Shown here piece after piece: positions 22,101 through 26,481 of a stretch of DNA of 64,000 bases. A program made the position numbers and the translations under genes. The notes beneath the pieces were generated by a model. It did no database searches and was not told the DNA's origin. It saw only the letters and a program-made list of their open reading frames with translations. The DNA comes from Pseudomonas fluorescens (lineage in GTDB: Bacteria > Pseudomonadota > Gammaproteobacteria > Pseudomonadales > Pseudomonadaceae): assembly GCF_003732425.1 (NCBI RefSeq), contig NZ_MOBX01000003.1, positions 124,001 to 188,000 on the forward strand, given 5' to 3'. Every line of letters starts with the position of its first letter. Positions within the stretch are counted from its first letter, which is position 1.

Positions 22101-23778
22101 CCTGCCGATTTCGCCGAACGGCAAACTGGATCGCAAAGCGCTACCGGAACCAGAGTTTTGCGCCGATCACTATCAGGCACCGCGCAACGAGCAGGAGCGC
22201 TGGCTGGCAGAGATCTGGGCCGACGTGCTGCAAGTGGAGCAGGTCGGCATCAGCGATAACTTCTTCGAGTTGGGCGGTGATTCGATTCTCAGCCTGCAAG
22301 TGATTTCCCGGGCGCGGAACCATGCGCAACTGAAACTGGACATCAAGCTGCGCGACCTGATGCGCTTCCAGACCATTGGCAACCTGTTCGACCAGCAAGC
22401 GGTCGCCCGCTCGAGCCAGACTGCCGACAGCAGCCATGTGGCGCAGGCCGGTGCGTTTGGTTTGTTGCCGATTCAGGAGTGGTTCTTCGCCGAGGGCATG
22501 AGTGAACCGCATCATTTCAATCAGGCGATGATGTTGCGTTCGCGTCAGGCGCTGGATGCCCCGGCGCTGGAGCAGACGTTGCGGTTGATGCTCGAGCAGC
22601 ATGACTCATTACGCCTGCGCTTCTATCAGGATCAGGGTCGCTGGTTGCAGCACTATCAAACATTGCAGAACAGCTTGCGCGTCGCTGAGCACAACCCGTT
22701 GCTGTGGCAGCGTGAGATCAGCGACATCGAGCAACTCGACGCACTGGTCAACCAAGCTCAGCGCAGCCTCAACCTGCTTGACGGGCCACTGATGCGCGGC
22801 CTGCTGGTGAACCTGCCGGACGGTGAGGTGCGCCTGCTGTTGGTGGTGCATCACCTGGTGATCGATGCGGTGTCGTGGCGGGTATTCCTGCAAGACCTGC
22901 AACTCGCTTACGAGGCATTCAGTCAGGGCCGCGAGCCGCAACTGGCGCAGCGCACCAGCAGCTATCGCGCCTGGGCCGATGGCCTGGCGGCGCAAGTGCC
23001 GGCACTGGTCGAGCAAGAGCTGGATTACTGGCTCGCACAGCTGGATCAGCCGGGCAAGGATCTGCCGTGTGACAACCCGCGCGGCAAGAATCTGGTGCGT
23101 TTTCGCGAAGAAACATTCATGAGCCTCGACGCCACCCGCACCGGGCAACTGCTCAAGCAGGCGCCTGCGGTGTACGGCACGCAGATCAACGATCTGCTGC
23201 TGACCGCCCTCGGTCGTGTGCTGTGTCGTTGGAGCGAAGCCGAGTCGGTGCTGGTGCAATTGGAAGGGCATGGCCGTGAAGACCTGGTCGAAGGGCTGGA
23301 TCTGAGCCGCACGCTTGGCTGGTTCACCACCATGTTCCCGGTGCGTCTGGCGCCCGTGGCAGAGCAGGATTTCGGCGCGTCGATCCTGGCGGTACGCGAG
23401 CAGTTGGCGGCGGTGCCACAGAAAGGTGTCGGCTACGGCGCGCTGCGCTACATGGCCGATGCCTCGGTGCAACAGCGTCTGGCTGCGTTGCCGCAGGCGC
23501 GACTGACCTTCAACTACCTGGGACAGTTCGACCAGACCTTTGACGAGCAGGCGATGTTGATGCCAGCGGACGAGCACATCGGCGATGTCTACAGCCTGGA
23601 TGCCAATCTCGGCAACTGGCTGGAGATTGTCGGCCAAGTGTTCGACGGCAAGCTGTCGATGCGCTGCATGTACAGCACCCGTCGCTTCCGCCCAAGCACC
23701 ATCGAGACCTTGATGCAGCAGTATCAGGCCGAGCTGGAAGCGCTGGTCGAGCATTGCCTGCAACAGTCGGCGCGTTGA
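10156..23778 (+). CDS. Pyoverdine non-ribosomal peptide synthetase, three modules, ending in an epimerization domain
   Basis: 4540 residues, starting 12 bases after the previous synthetase behind an AGGA ribosome site. Domains in order: condensation (HHIISDG 10678-10698), A1 (about 11680-13140), T1 (serine codon 13282), epimerization (HHLVVDG 13813-13833), condensation (HHILMDG 15211-15231), A2 (about 16150-17660), T2 (serine 17800), epimerization (18334-18354), condensation (19726-19746), A3 (about 20700-22140), T3 (serine 22282), epimerization (HHLVIDA 22849-22869), stop. My codes are DLWNNALTYK for A1 (alanine-like) and DGEACGGVTK and DGECCGGVTK for A2 and A3. The last two are nearly identical, with an acidic E239 expected for ornithine-type side chains, so I infer two (hydroxy)ornithine derivatives. 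All three residues would be D. No thioesterase follows the last carrier, which is odd for the final synthetase of a pyoverdine cluster. A PvdJ/PvdD-type protein; specificity calls are by eye. Confidence 0.96.
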   Translation: MQQLIESVGALSPEKRKALAILLGKQGINLYGIAPIFRRTEGEPLLLSYAQERQWFLWQMEPDSAAYHIPTALRLRGALDMAVLQRSFDTLIERHESLRTGFARGDQDKAIQLIKAPYALQIEVHPLAGEVDEPRLRAAIEAQIARPFDLEQDALLRVCLLRLAPDDHVLVVVQHHIISDGWSMQVMVGELIELYAGFSQGAPATLAPLPIQYADFAQWQRSWMDAGERERQLSYWVEHLGSDPGVLELPADHPRPLVQSYRGARLDLQLDAALSKGLQDLARREGVTMFMLLLAAFQTLLHRYSGQDDIRIGVPIANRNRAETEGLIGFFVNTQVLRATIDSSMPFSALLAQARQSALGAQAHQDLPFEQLVEALAPERSLSRSPLFQVMFNHQSGARQANQAMQLPGLAVESVNWDSLTAQFDLTLETHESPEGVWASLIYATDLFEAASIERMGRHLQALLKGIVSDAQQRVGELPLLDASERQVLLHDWNRADAPFASDLCIHQLIARQAAQTPDARAVTFAERDLTYAQLEARANPLAHALIERGVGPEVRVGVAMQRSENLLVALLAVLKAGGVYVPLDPDYPADRVAYMLEDSRALCLLTEQDVAANLAITADTDVLLMDNAADDFAGYPAHAPDTRVSADNLAYVIYTSGSTGKPKGVAIAHRNVLALIDWSQSVYSRDDIQGVLASTSVCFDLSVWELFVTLANGGSLIIARNALELPQLPARDQVRLINTVPSAIAALQRSGEIPPSVRIINLAGEPLKQSLVDTLYAQPTVEHVFDLYGPSEDTTYSTWTRRTAGGQPSIGRPLKHTASYVLDGELQPVPQGVAAELYLAGAGITRGYLARPALTAEKYLPNPFGAPGERFYRTGDLTRYQVDGNLQYVGRIDHQVKVRGFRIELGEIEARLLQQDAVRELAVLAQEGASGQQLVAYIVPSAALGNAEEQARLREVLKAGLREHLPEYMVPAHLLFLEQLPLTPNGKLDRKALPKPDAALEQHSYLAPSNDNERQLCEIWQAVLGLEQVGVTDNFFALGGDSIISIQVVSRARQAGLRITPKDLFQYQTVQGLARVAQRGEAAFSIEQGAVTGSTPLLPFQQRFFELQIPERQRWNQSLLLKPSQTVDADVLEHALQALVAHHDVLRLSFSEGADGWTATHRAPDYQPLLQRASVQHADEIEAVCDAAQGSLDLQNGLLLRAVLLEVGDGSQRLLLAIHHLVVDGVSWRVLLEDLQSACEQLQSRQAIKLAAKTSPFKDWAQRLQTFAAGELHNELTWWADQLGEAPADLPCDNPAATLQNRHAVSVETRLNADQTRQLLQQVPAAYRTQINDVLLTALARVICRWTGQASTLIQLEGHGREELFDDIDLSRTVGWFTSLFPVRLTPAMGLADSLKAVKEQLRGVPNKGLGFGALRYLGDEHARQTLAAQPVPRITFNYLGQFDSQFDEAALFVPASESTGREQSSLAPLANWLDINGKVYGGELNLSWSFSHEMFNQATIQRLADDYAQELNALIAHCCEAHNRGVTPSDFPLADLSQAQLDALITDPQAVDNVYPLSPMQQGMLFHTLYEQGSGDYINQMRVSVEGLDVERFRQAWQAALEAHDILRTRFVWGGEQAQPLQIVERSATLPFTVHDWRGQPSEALDALAEAERNRPFDLSEVPLLRLVVVHTAEDRHELLYTSHHILMDGWSNSQLLGEVLQRYAGQVPAATIGRYSDYIAWLQRQDSQVSERFWLERLARFDEPTRLAQGLADRSASADGGTAQYQQWIDATGTLRLSEFARQQKVTLNTLVQAAWLLLLQRYTGQPTVAFGATVSGRPANLPGVEQQVGLFINTLPVIARPEPQLTVSQWLQTVQALNIALRDFEHTPLADIQRWSGQGSDGLFDNLLVFENYPISEALEQGSSLGLKFGDVDTREQTNYPLTVGVNLGETLSVHYSFAAANFSRDAIVRLHAQLASLLEQFVQSASARLGALTLLSREEQTRLHESNRAQPCTDPLLVHQRIAVIAAQQAQQEAVRCGDQALTFAELETQANRLAHVLINEGVGPEVRVGVALPRSPSMLVALLAVLKAGGAYVPLDASYPRERLAYLIEDSGIALLLTDSQIRPRLPLSSGLRALDLDALPTVEWPSVAPNVEVHAQNLAYVIYTSGSTGQPKGVCVAHGPLAMHCQAIGQRYEMTPEDCELHFMSFAFDGAHERWLTPLTHGSRLLLRDDSLWSPEQTYTAMQQHGVTVAAFPPVYLQQLAEHAEQVGQPPAVRIYCFGGDAVPNDSFERARAALAPQYIINGYGPTETVVTPLIWKAGRHDECGAAYAPIGTRIGDRSTCVLSADLNALPQGVMGELYLGGSGLARGYLDRPAMTAERFVPDPFGAPGSRLYRSGDLVRERADGVFDYQGRVDNQVKIRGFRIELGEIEARLLELSSVREAVVLAHAGPSGKQLVAYLVATQPVADSDLGEWRDSVRNVLKESLPTHMVPAHLMVLAQLPVTPNGKLDRKALPAPDASLMQNSYVAPRNDMEQSIAAIWADVLRLERVSATDNFFELGGDSIISIQVVGRARQAGIQFTPKDLFQHQTVQALAAVAQLGGTMLSIDQGPVSGATPLLPFQQWFFASEIPERHHWNQSLLLKPAVTLHAETVAQVLQALVAHHDALRLSFSETTDGWTAIHRPIEPVQALLWQRTLTDPGEIEATCQQAQGSLNLHDGPLLRGVLLDLPDHTQRLMLVVHHLVVDGVSWRILLEDLQTAFSQIQAGRGVALPAKTSAFKAWAERLQAHTASLDDELAFWREHLQGATATLPCERPDGSLENRYAQSVQTRLAPELTRQLLQQAPAAYRTQVNDLLLTALARVISRWSGHASALIQLEGHGREDLFDDIDLSRTLGWFTSVFPVHLTPASELADSIKQVKEQLRAIPDKGIGFGALRYLGDAAARQTLVALPTPKITFNYLGQFDSQFDEAALFLPAGESAGSDLSDRAPLGNWLSVNGQVYGGELSLSWSFSEQMFDTVTVQALADEYGRELTALIEHCVVPGNHGLTPSDFPLAALDQARLDGLPVAVADIEDIYPLSPMQQGMLFHTLSDDGDDLYVNQLNLSVEGLDIERFRAAWECVVQRHEILRTSFHWQDSQASPVQVVHRQGVVDLQALDTPMDEAQLAEFARQQRVQGFALDRMPLQRTRLIRLGADKYQLIWTSHHILMDGWSSSQLFGEVLQHYATGQVEGESGRYRDFIAWLQQQDSAQLEQFWRGHLQTLVEPTALSQAMHPRHESAEHGHQALYTRWDAQQTALLQQHCRAQGITANTLIQGAWLLLLQRYTGQHSVAFGATVAGRPEGLPNAGSMLGLFINTLPVIQTLDPAQPLNAWLSSLQAYNLDLREHAHAPLADIQRWSGQGGQALFDSIIVFENYPIDQRLEQAPGGLRFGTSASHDVTNFPMDLAVHLGEEFSIEYLFLRDRFSVEAVGQIRQTMEVLLHSMMQQPTERLGNLQRLAAPQWQALQQWGAEPAAVHRRELLPAMIAAQRPEAIAAECGDEQLSYAQLERRANQLAHHLIAAGAGPEVLIGVALERSLDMLVALLAVFKSGAAYVPLDIDYPSDRLAFMIEDSGMRQMISRGAASQRLPLPANLPLLDLDLFDGNQYSHAAPRVQTGDDSLAYLIYTSGSTGLPKGVAVTHGPLSMHCQAIRELYEMDATTRELHFMSFAFDGAHERWLTTLAFGGTLVLRDHELWTPEQTSHALLNRSIDIACFPPAYLKQVAEYVEASGMAVPKVRIYCLGGDAVPEQTLAQVRRVLRPQFITNGYGPTETVVTPMLWKAPNDEACAAAYAPIGRVVGQRSLWVLDDDLNPLPQDLSGQLYIGGYGVARGYHGRAAITAERFVPDPFGAPGSRLYRSGDLVRLRHDGILDYVGRADHQVKIRGFRIELGEIEACLRAQDGVTDAVVIARDGISGKQLIGYVVSADDNAGDRLRTLLRAQLPEYMVPLQIIVLARLPISPNGKLDRKALPEPEFCADHYQAPRNEQERWLAEIWADVLQVEQVGISDNFFELGGDSILSLQVISRARNHAQLKLDIKLRDLMRFQTIGNLFDQQAVARSSQTADSSHVAQAGAFGLLPIQEWFFAEGMSEPHHFNQAMMLRSRQALDAPALEQTLRLMLEQHDSLRLRFYQDQGRWLQHYQTLQNSLRVAEHNPLLWQREISDIEQLDALVNQAQRSLNLLDGPLMRGLLVNLPDGEVRLLLVVHHLVIDAVSWRVFLQDLQLAYEAFSQGREPQLAQRTSSYRAWADGLAAQVPALVEQELDYWLAQLDQPGKDLPCDNPRGKNLVRFREETFMSLDATRTGQLLKQAPAVYGTQINDLLLTALGRVLCRWSEAESVLVQLEGHGREDLVEGLDLSRTLGWFTTMFPVRLAPVAEQDFGASILAVREQLAAVPQKGVGYGALRYMADASVQQRLAALPQARLTFNYLGQFDQTFDEQAMLMPADEHIGDVYSLDANLGNWLEIVGQVFDGKLSMRCMYSTRRFRPSTIETLMQQYQAELEALVEHCLQQSAR

Positions 23779-23800
23779 GCCGGTCTTTAATTTTTTGAGA

Positions 23801-23829
23801 GGGCCAATGCGCATTGTGCGCATCGGCCC
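23801..23829. other. Hairpin between the synthetase and the hydrolase gene
   Basis: A 12-bp stem with one G-T mismatch (GGGCCAATGCGC / GCGCATCGGCCC) and a 5-base loop lies in the 63-base gap after the synthetase stop. No T-run follows, so it is not a classical terminator. It may attenuate or process the transcript upstream of the hydrolase. Confidence 0.5.
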
Positions 23830-23841
23830 GGGATGTGATGC

Positions 23842-24789
23842 ATGTCATTGAATTCGGAAGTAGCGGCGTTTCTTGATCTGGTCGAAGACAGTCAGAACGG
23901 CGCGTTTCACCAAGGGACACCCGAGCAGGCCCGTGAGGCGTTCGAGCAGTCTTCGCAACAGATGCGTTGGGCGGTGCCGGATGTCGAGGTGAGTGAGGTG
24001 CGATACCTTGCCCGCGACGGCGCTGAGCTGACCTTGCGGCTGTACCGTCCGTTGCACAGGGGCGGTGTCTTGCCGGTGCTGCTGTTTTTGCACGGCGGTG
24101 GTTTTGTCGTCGGTAGCCTCGATTCCCACGACGGTGTTTGCCGCGAGTTCTGCGCACGCACGCCGTGTGCCGTGTTGTCGGTCGGCTACCGCCGCGCACC
24201 GGAACACAAATTCCCGGTGGCGTTGCACGATTGTGCCGATGCGCTGGCTTGGCTGCGCGAACAGGCCGGCACATTCGATCTCGATCTGTCGCGCCTGGTG
24301 TTTGGCGGCGATAGCGTCGGCGCCACGCTGGCGACCGTGCTCGCGCTTGAGGCGCGCGCACCCGGCGCGCTGAAACCGTGCCTGCAATTGCTGTGCTACC
24401 CGGTCACCGACGCCTCGCAGCGCCGTGAATCGATGGACTTGCTCGGCGAAGGCTACCTGCTGGAAAGCGAAACGCTGGAATGGTTCTACCAGCACTACGC
24501 CCGCAGCATCGAGGACCGCAGCGACTGGCGCTTCTCGCCACTGCTGAGCAACGACCTCGCCGGCGCCGCACCGGCCTACGTCGCCCTGGCAGGCTTCGAC
24601 CCGCTGGTGGACGAAGGCCGCGCCTACGCCGAACGTTTGGCCAGCACCGGAGGATTGCTTGAATGCCGCGAATTCAGCGGCCACGTGCATGACTTCCTGC
24701 GCATGCGCATGGTTACCGAAGAAGTGGAGGCGATTTATCAGGAACTGGTGAGCGTGCTGCGCACCGTGATGTATCCCGAAACGGTCTGA
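23842..24789 (+). CDS. Alpha/beta hydrolase (HSL-type esterase) at the end of the pyoverdine synthetase cluster
   Basis: 315 residues and no signal peptide, so cytoplasmic. The fold is recognised from the oxyanion motif HGGG (about residue 80), the nucleophile elbow GDSVG (about residue 155), the acid motif DPLVD in the C-terminal third, and the catalytic His in a GHVHDF segment near the C-terminus. The whole catalytic triad of the hormone-sensitive-lipase family is therefore present. It lies 63 bases after a synthetase lacking a thioesterase and in the same direction, so it is probably co-transcribed. This family normally cleaves short acyl esters. A role in releasing or editing the peptide, or in trimming the acylated precursor, is inference from context only. 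The start is the ATG at 23842; the ATG at 23833 is followed at once by a stop codon. Confidence 0.85.
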   Translation: MSLNSEVAAFLDLVEDSQNGAFHQGTPEQAREAFEQSSQQMRWAVPDVEVSEVRYLARDGAELTLRLYRPLHRGGVLPVLLFLHGGGFVVGSLDSHDGVCREFCARTPCAVLSVGYRRAPEHKFPVALHDCADALAWLREQAGTFDLDLSRLVFGGDSVGATLATVLALEARAPGALKPCLQLLCYPVTDASQRRESMDLLGEGYLLESETLEWFYQHYARSIEDRSDWRFSPLLSNDLAGAAPAYVALAGFDPLVDEGRAYAERLASTGGLLECREFSGHVHDFLRMRMVTEEVEAIYQELVSVLRTVMYPETV

Positions 24790-24797
24790 TCCGCCCT

Positions 24798-24827
24798 GGC
24801 CTGATGTGCGCGTCCACACATCAGGCC
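24798..24827 (+). terminator. Hairpin after the synthetase/hydrolase operon (possible terminator)
   Basis: A perfect 11-bp stem (GGCCTGATGTG / CACATCAGGCC) with an 8-base loop begins 9 bases after the hydrolase stop. A T-run is missing, so termination is plausible but not typical. Confidence 0.5.
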
Positions 24828-24843
24828 ATCAACATCCGACCCT

Positions 24844-24868
24844 GTGGGAGCGAGCCTGCTCGCGAAGA
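24844..24868. repeat. REP element
   Basis: The sequence begins GTGGGAGCGAGC and ends TGCTCGCGAAGA, which is the common Pseudomonas REP form. It marks the boundary between the pyoverdine operon and the immunity gene array. A related copy is at 26176. Confidence 0.75.
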
Positions 24869-24900
24869 GGCCGGTCCTGACAGTTTGTTTCAGGAGCTGA

Positions 24901-25161
24901 CTATTCCGGTTTGAAACCTGGTTTGCCGTTGGCGGCTCGCCATTCTTTGATGGTGTTTAAAACGCCTTCTGGACTGTCTTCAACGCCTTCTTTTGGGTCA
25001 TAAAGAACGCCGGTTCCATCAGGGTGTTGAGACGTGCGGAGGATGTTTTCAATGATGTCGTCATGCTCGCGCTCGGATGAATAATCTCCTTCGAACAGGC
25101 GACTAATCAGGGCTGAATATTCTGCCTCTGTGTATTCCTCAAACTTGGCCTTCAATATCAT
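24901..25161 (-). CDS. Nuclease-bacteriocin immunity protein (colicin E / pyocin S Im family), copy 1
   Basis: 86 residues. It aligns over its full length with the E-colicin immunity family (Im2/Im7/Im8/Im9): a YTEAEY segment near the N-terminus, then SQHPDG, and a WRAANGKPGFKPE end. These small acidic helical proteins bind the exosite of an HNH-nuclease toxin in the cytoplasm and block it. The ATG at 25161 matches the family N-terminus; the frame also extends upstream to a TTG, but that part does not fit the family. No toxin gene is directly upstream, so it is an orphan or extra immunity gene. It forms a tandem unit of about 449 bases with the next copy: the flanks are almost identical while the coding part has diverged. 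Confidence 0.88.
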   Translation of the reverse strand: MILKAKFEEYTEAEYSALISRLFEGDYSSEREHDDIIENILRTSQHPDGTGVLYDPKEGVEDSPEGVLNTIKEWRAANGKPGFKPE

Positions 25162-25201
25162 TTTCAAATTATCTCTACCAATACCGGACAATATTGAACC
25201 C

Positions 25202-25330
25202 GTGGCGAGGGAGCTTGCTCCCGCTGGTCTGCGCAGCAGACCTGAGTCGGCACGCGCGGAGTGTCAGGCACACGTTGAACTCTGGTTTGCGACTGCTGCG
25301 CAGCCGAGCGGGAGCAAGCTCCCTCGCCAC
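25202..25330. repeat. REP inverted pair, spacer unit 1 of the immunity array
   Basis: Two 22-bp arms (25202-25223 and 25309-25330) are perfect reverse complements. Each carries the core GGGAGCTTGCTCCC or its complement. Further palindromic segments (CTGCGCAGCAG / CTGCTGCGCAG) lie inside, so the whole spacer can fold into a long cruciform. It separates immunity copies 1 and 2. Confidence 0.85.
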
Positions 25331-25349
25331 AGGGTTATGCTGGAACTGA

Positions 25350-25610
25350 CTATTCTGGTTTGAAACCTGGTTTACCGTTGGCGGCTCGCCATTCTTTGAT
25401 GGCTTTTAGTACGCCGGCTGCGCTGTCCTCAACGCCTTCTTCGGGACAGTACAGAATGTCTATTTCATTCGGGTGTTCCGAAGTTTTTACGATGTTTTCC
25501 ACAATGTCATCGTGTTCTTTCTCTGAACGGTAATCTCCTTGGAATAGCCGGTTTATAAGGCTGAGATATTCTGATTCTGTGTAGTGTTCAAACTTGGCCT
25601 TCAATACCAT
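25350..25610 (-). CDS. Nuclease-bacteriocin immunity protein, copy 2
   Basis: 86 residues of the same Im family: YTESEY near the N-terminus, SEHPNE in the middle, and the same WRAANGKPGFKPE end. The start is the ATG at 25610, equivalent to that of copy 1. Compared with copy 1, many residues differ in the central helices, which in this family determine which nuclease is recognised, while the C-terminus and the DNA on both sides are nearly unchanged. This suggests protection against a different toxin. No cognate toxin is adjacent. Confidence 0.88.
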   Translation of the reverse strand: MVLKAKFEHYTESEYLSLINRLFQGDYRSEKEHDDIVENIVKTSEHPNEIDILYCPEEGVEDSAAGVLKAIKEWRAANGKPGFKPE

Positions 25611-25650
25611 TTTCAAATTATCTCTACCAATACCGGACAATATTGAACCC

Positions 25651-25780
25651 GTGGCGAGGGAGCTTGCTCCCGCTGGTGTGCGCAGCAGACCTGAATCGCC
25701 ATACGCGGAGTGTCAGGCACACGTTGAACTCTGGTTTTACGACTGCTGCGCAGCCGAGCGGGAGCAAGCTCCCTCGCCAC
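25651..25780. repeat. REP inverted pair, spacer unit 2 of the immunity array
   Basis: Arms at 25651-25672 and 25759-25780 have the same sequence as spacer unit 1. The two spacers are offset by 449-450 bases and are nearly identical, showing that the unit immunity gene plus REP pair was duplicated. Confidence 0.85.
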
Positions 25781-25799
25781 AGGGTTATGCTGGAACTGA

Positions 25800-26066
25800 C
25801 TATTCCGGTTTGAAACCTGGTTTACCGTTGGCGGCTCGCCATTCTTTGATGGTGTTTAAAACACCTTCTGGACTGTCTTCAACGCCTTCGGCGGGATAAT
25901 ACAAAACGTTTGATCCTGCAGGATGCTCGGATGTAACTACAATGAGTTCTACAACTTCATCAAGCTGTTTTTCTGATGAATAGTCACCTTTGAATAATCG
26001 ATGTATCAAGTTCAAATATTCTGCCTCTGTATATTCTTCAAATTTGGCGCTCAATGTTGTTTTCAA
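25800..26066 (-). CDS. Nuclease-bacteriocin immunity protein, copy 3
   Basis: 88 residues of the same Im family, with YTEAEY, SEHPAGSN and the WRAANGKPGFKPE end. The start differs from copies 1 and 2: the codon equivalent to their ATG reads ACA, and the likely start is a TTG at 26064-26066, 5-6 bases after a GAG-type ribosome site. A weaker start could lower expression, or the gene could be decaying, but the frame is intact. It is the third extra immunity gene counted away from the toxin-linked one. Confidence 0.82.
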   Translation of the reverse strand: MKTTLSAKFEEYTEAEYLNLIHRLFKGDYSSEKQLDEVVELIVVTSEHPAGSNVLYYPAEGVEDSPEGVLNTIKEWRAANGKPGFKPE

Positions 26067-26100
26067 AATATCTCTACCAATATCGGACAGTATTGAGCCT

Positions 26101-26128
26101 GTGGTGGGGGAGCAAGCTCCCTCACCAC
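26101..26128. repeat. REP palindrome (third spacer of the array)
   Basis: An imperfect palindrome, GTGGTG...GGAGCAAGCTCC...CACCAC. It is related to the arms of the two spacers above but shorter, as expected for an older copy of the same unit. Confidence 0.7.
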
Positions 26129-26175
26129 AGGGGTCATGTATGTTCAGGGCTGTATCGGTCTGGGTATCATTCCCT

Positions 26176-26199
26176 GTGGGAGTGAGCCTGCTCGCGAAG
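26176..26199. repeat. REP element
   Basis: The sequence starts GTGGGAGTGAGC and ends TGCTCGCGAAG. It is a single-base variant of the element at 24844 and lies between immunity copy 3 and the toxin-linked immunity gene. Confidence 0.7.
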
Positions 26200-26222
26200 T
26201 GGTCAGCCCTGATCGTTCGTGA

Positions 26223-26480
26223 CTATTCCGGTTTGAAACCTGATTTTCCGTTGGCGGCTCGCCAGATTTTTACTTTGCTGACAATAGCCTGTGGAGTTGC
26301 TTCATCATTCGAGTTCGGGTAGTAAATTATGTCCGACCCATCTGGGTGCTCCGTGAGTTCTTCAAATAACATAACCGCCTTTACTTGTTCTTCCTCAGTT
26401 GCGTGTTGTGCATTGCAAATGGCGGAGACAAAAAGAAGGAACTCTGATTCGGTGTAATCAGAAAAAGCTGGTTTGCTCAT
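26223..26480 (-). CDS. Cognate immunity protein of the adjacent bacteriocin (Im family)
   Basis: 85 residues, the copy closest to classical Im proteins: [29 protein letters not shown], and [13 protein letters not shown] at the end. The ATG at 26480 follows a GAGGAG ribosome site by 9 bases and comes one base after the bacteriocin stop codon, so the pair is translationally linked. This is the usual toxin-immunity arrangement and makes it the cognate inhibitor. An upstream extension of the frame runs into the toxin gene and is not used. Confidence 0.93.
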   Translation of the reverse strand: MSKPAFSDYTESEFLLFVSAICNAQHATEEEQVKAVMLFEELTEHPDGSDIIYYPNSNDEATPQAIVSKVKIWRAANGKSGFKPE

Positions 26481-26481
26481 T

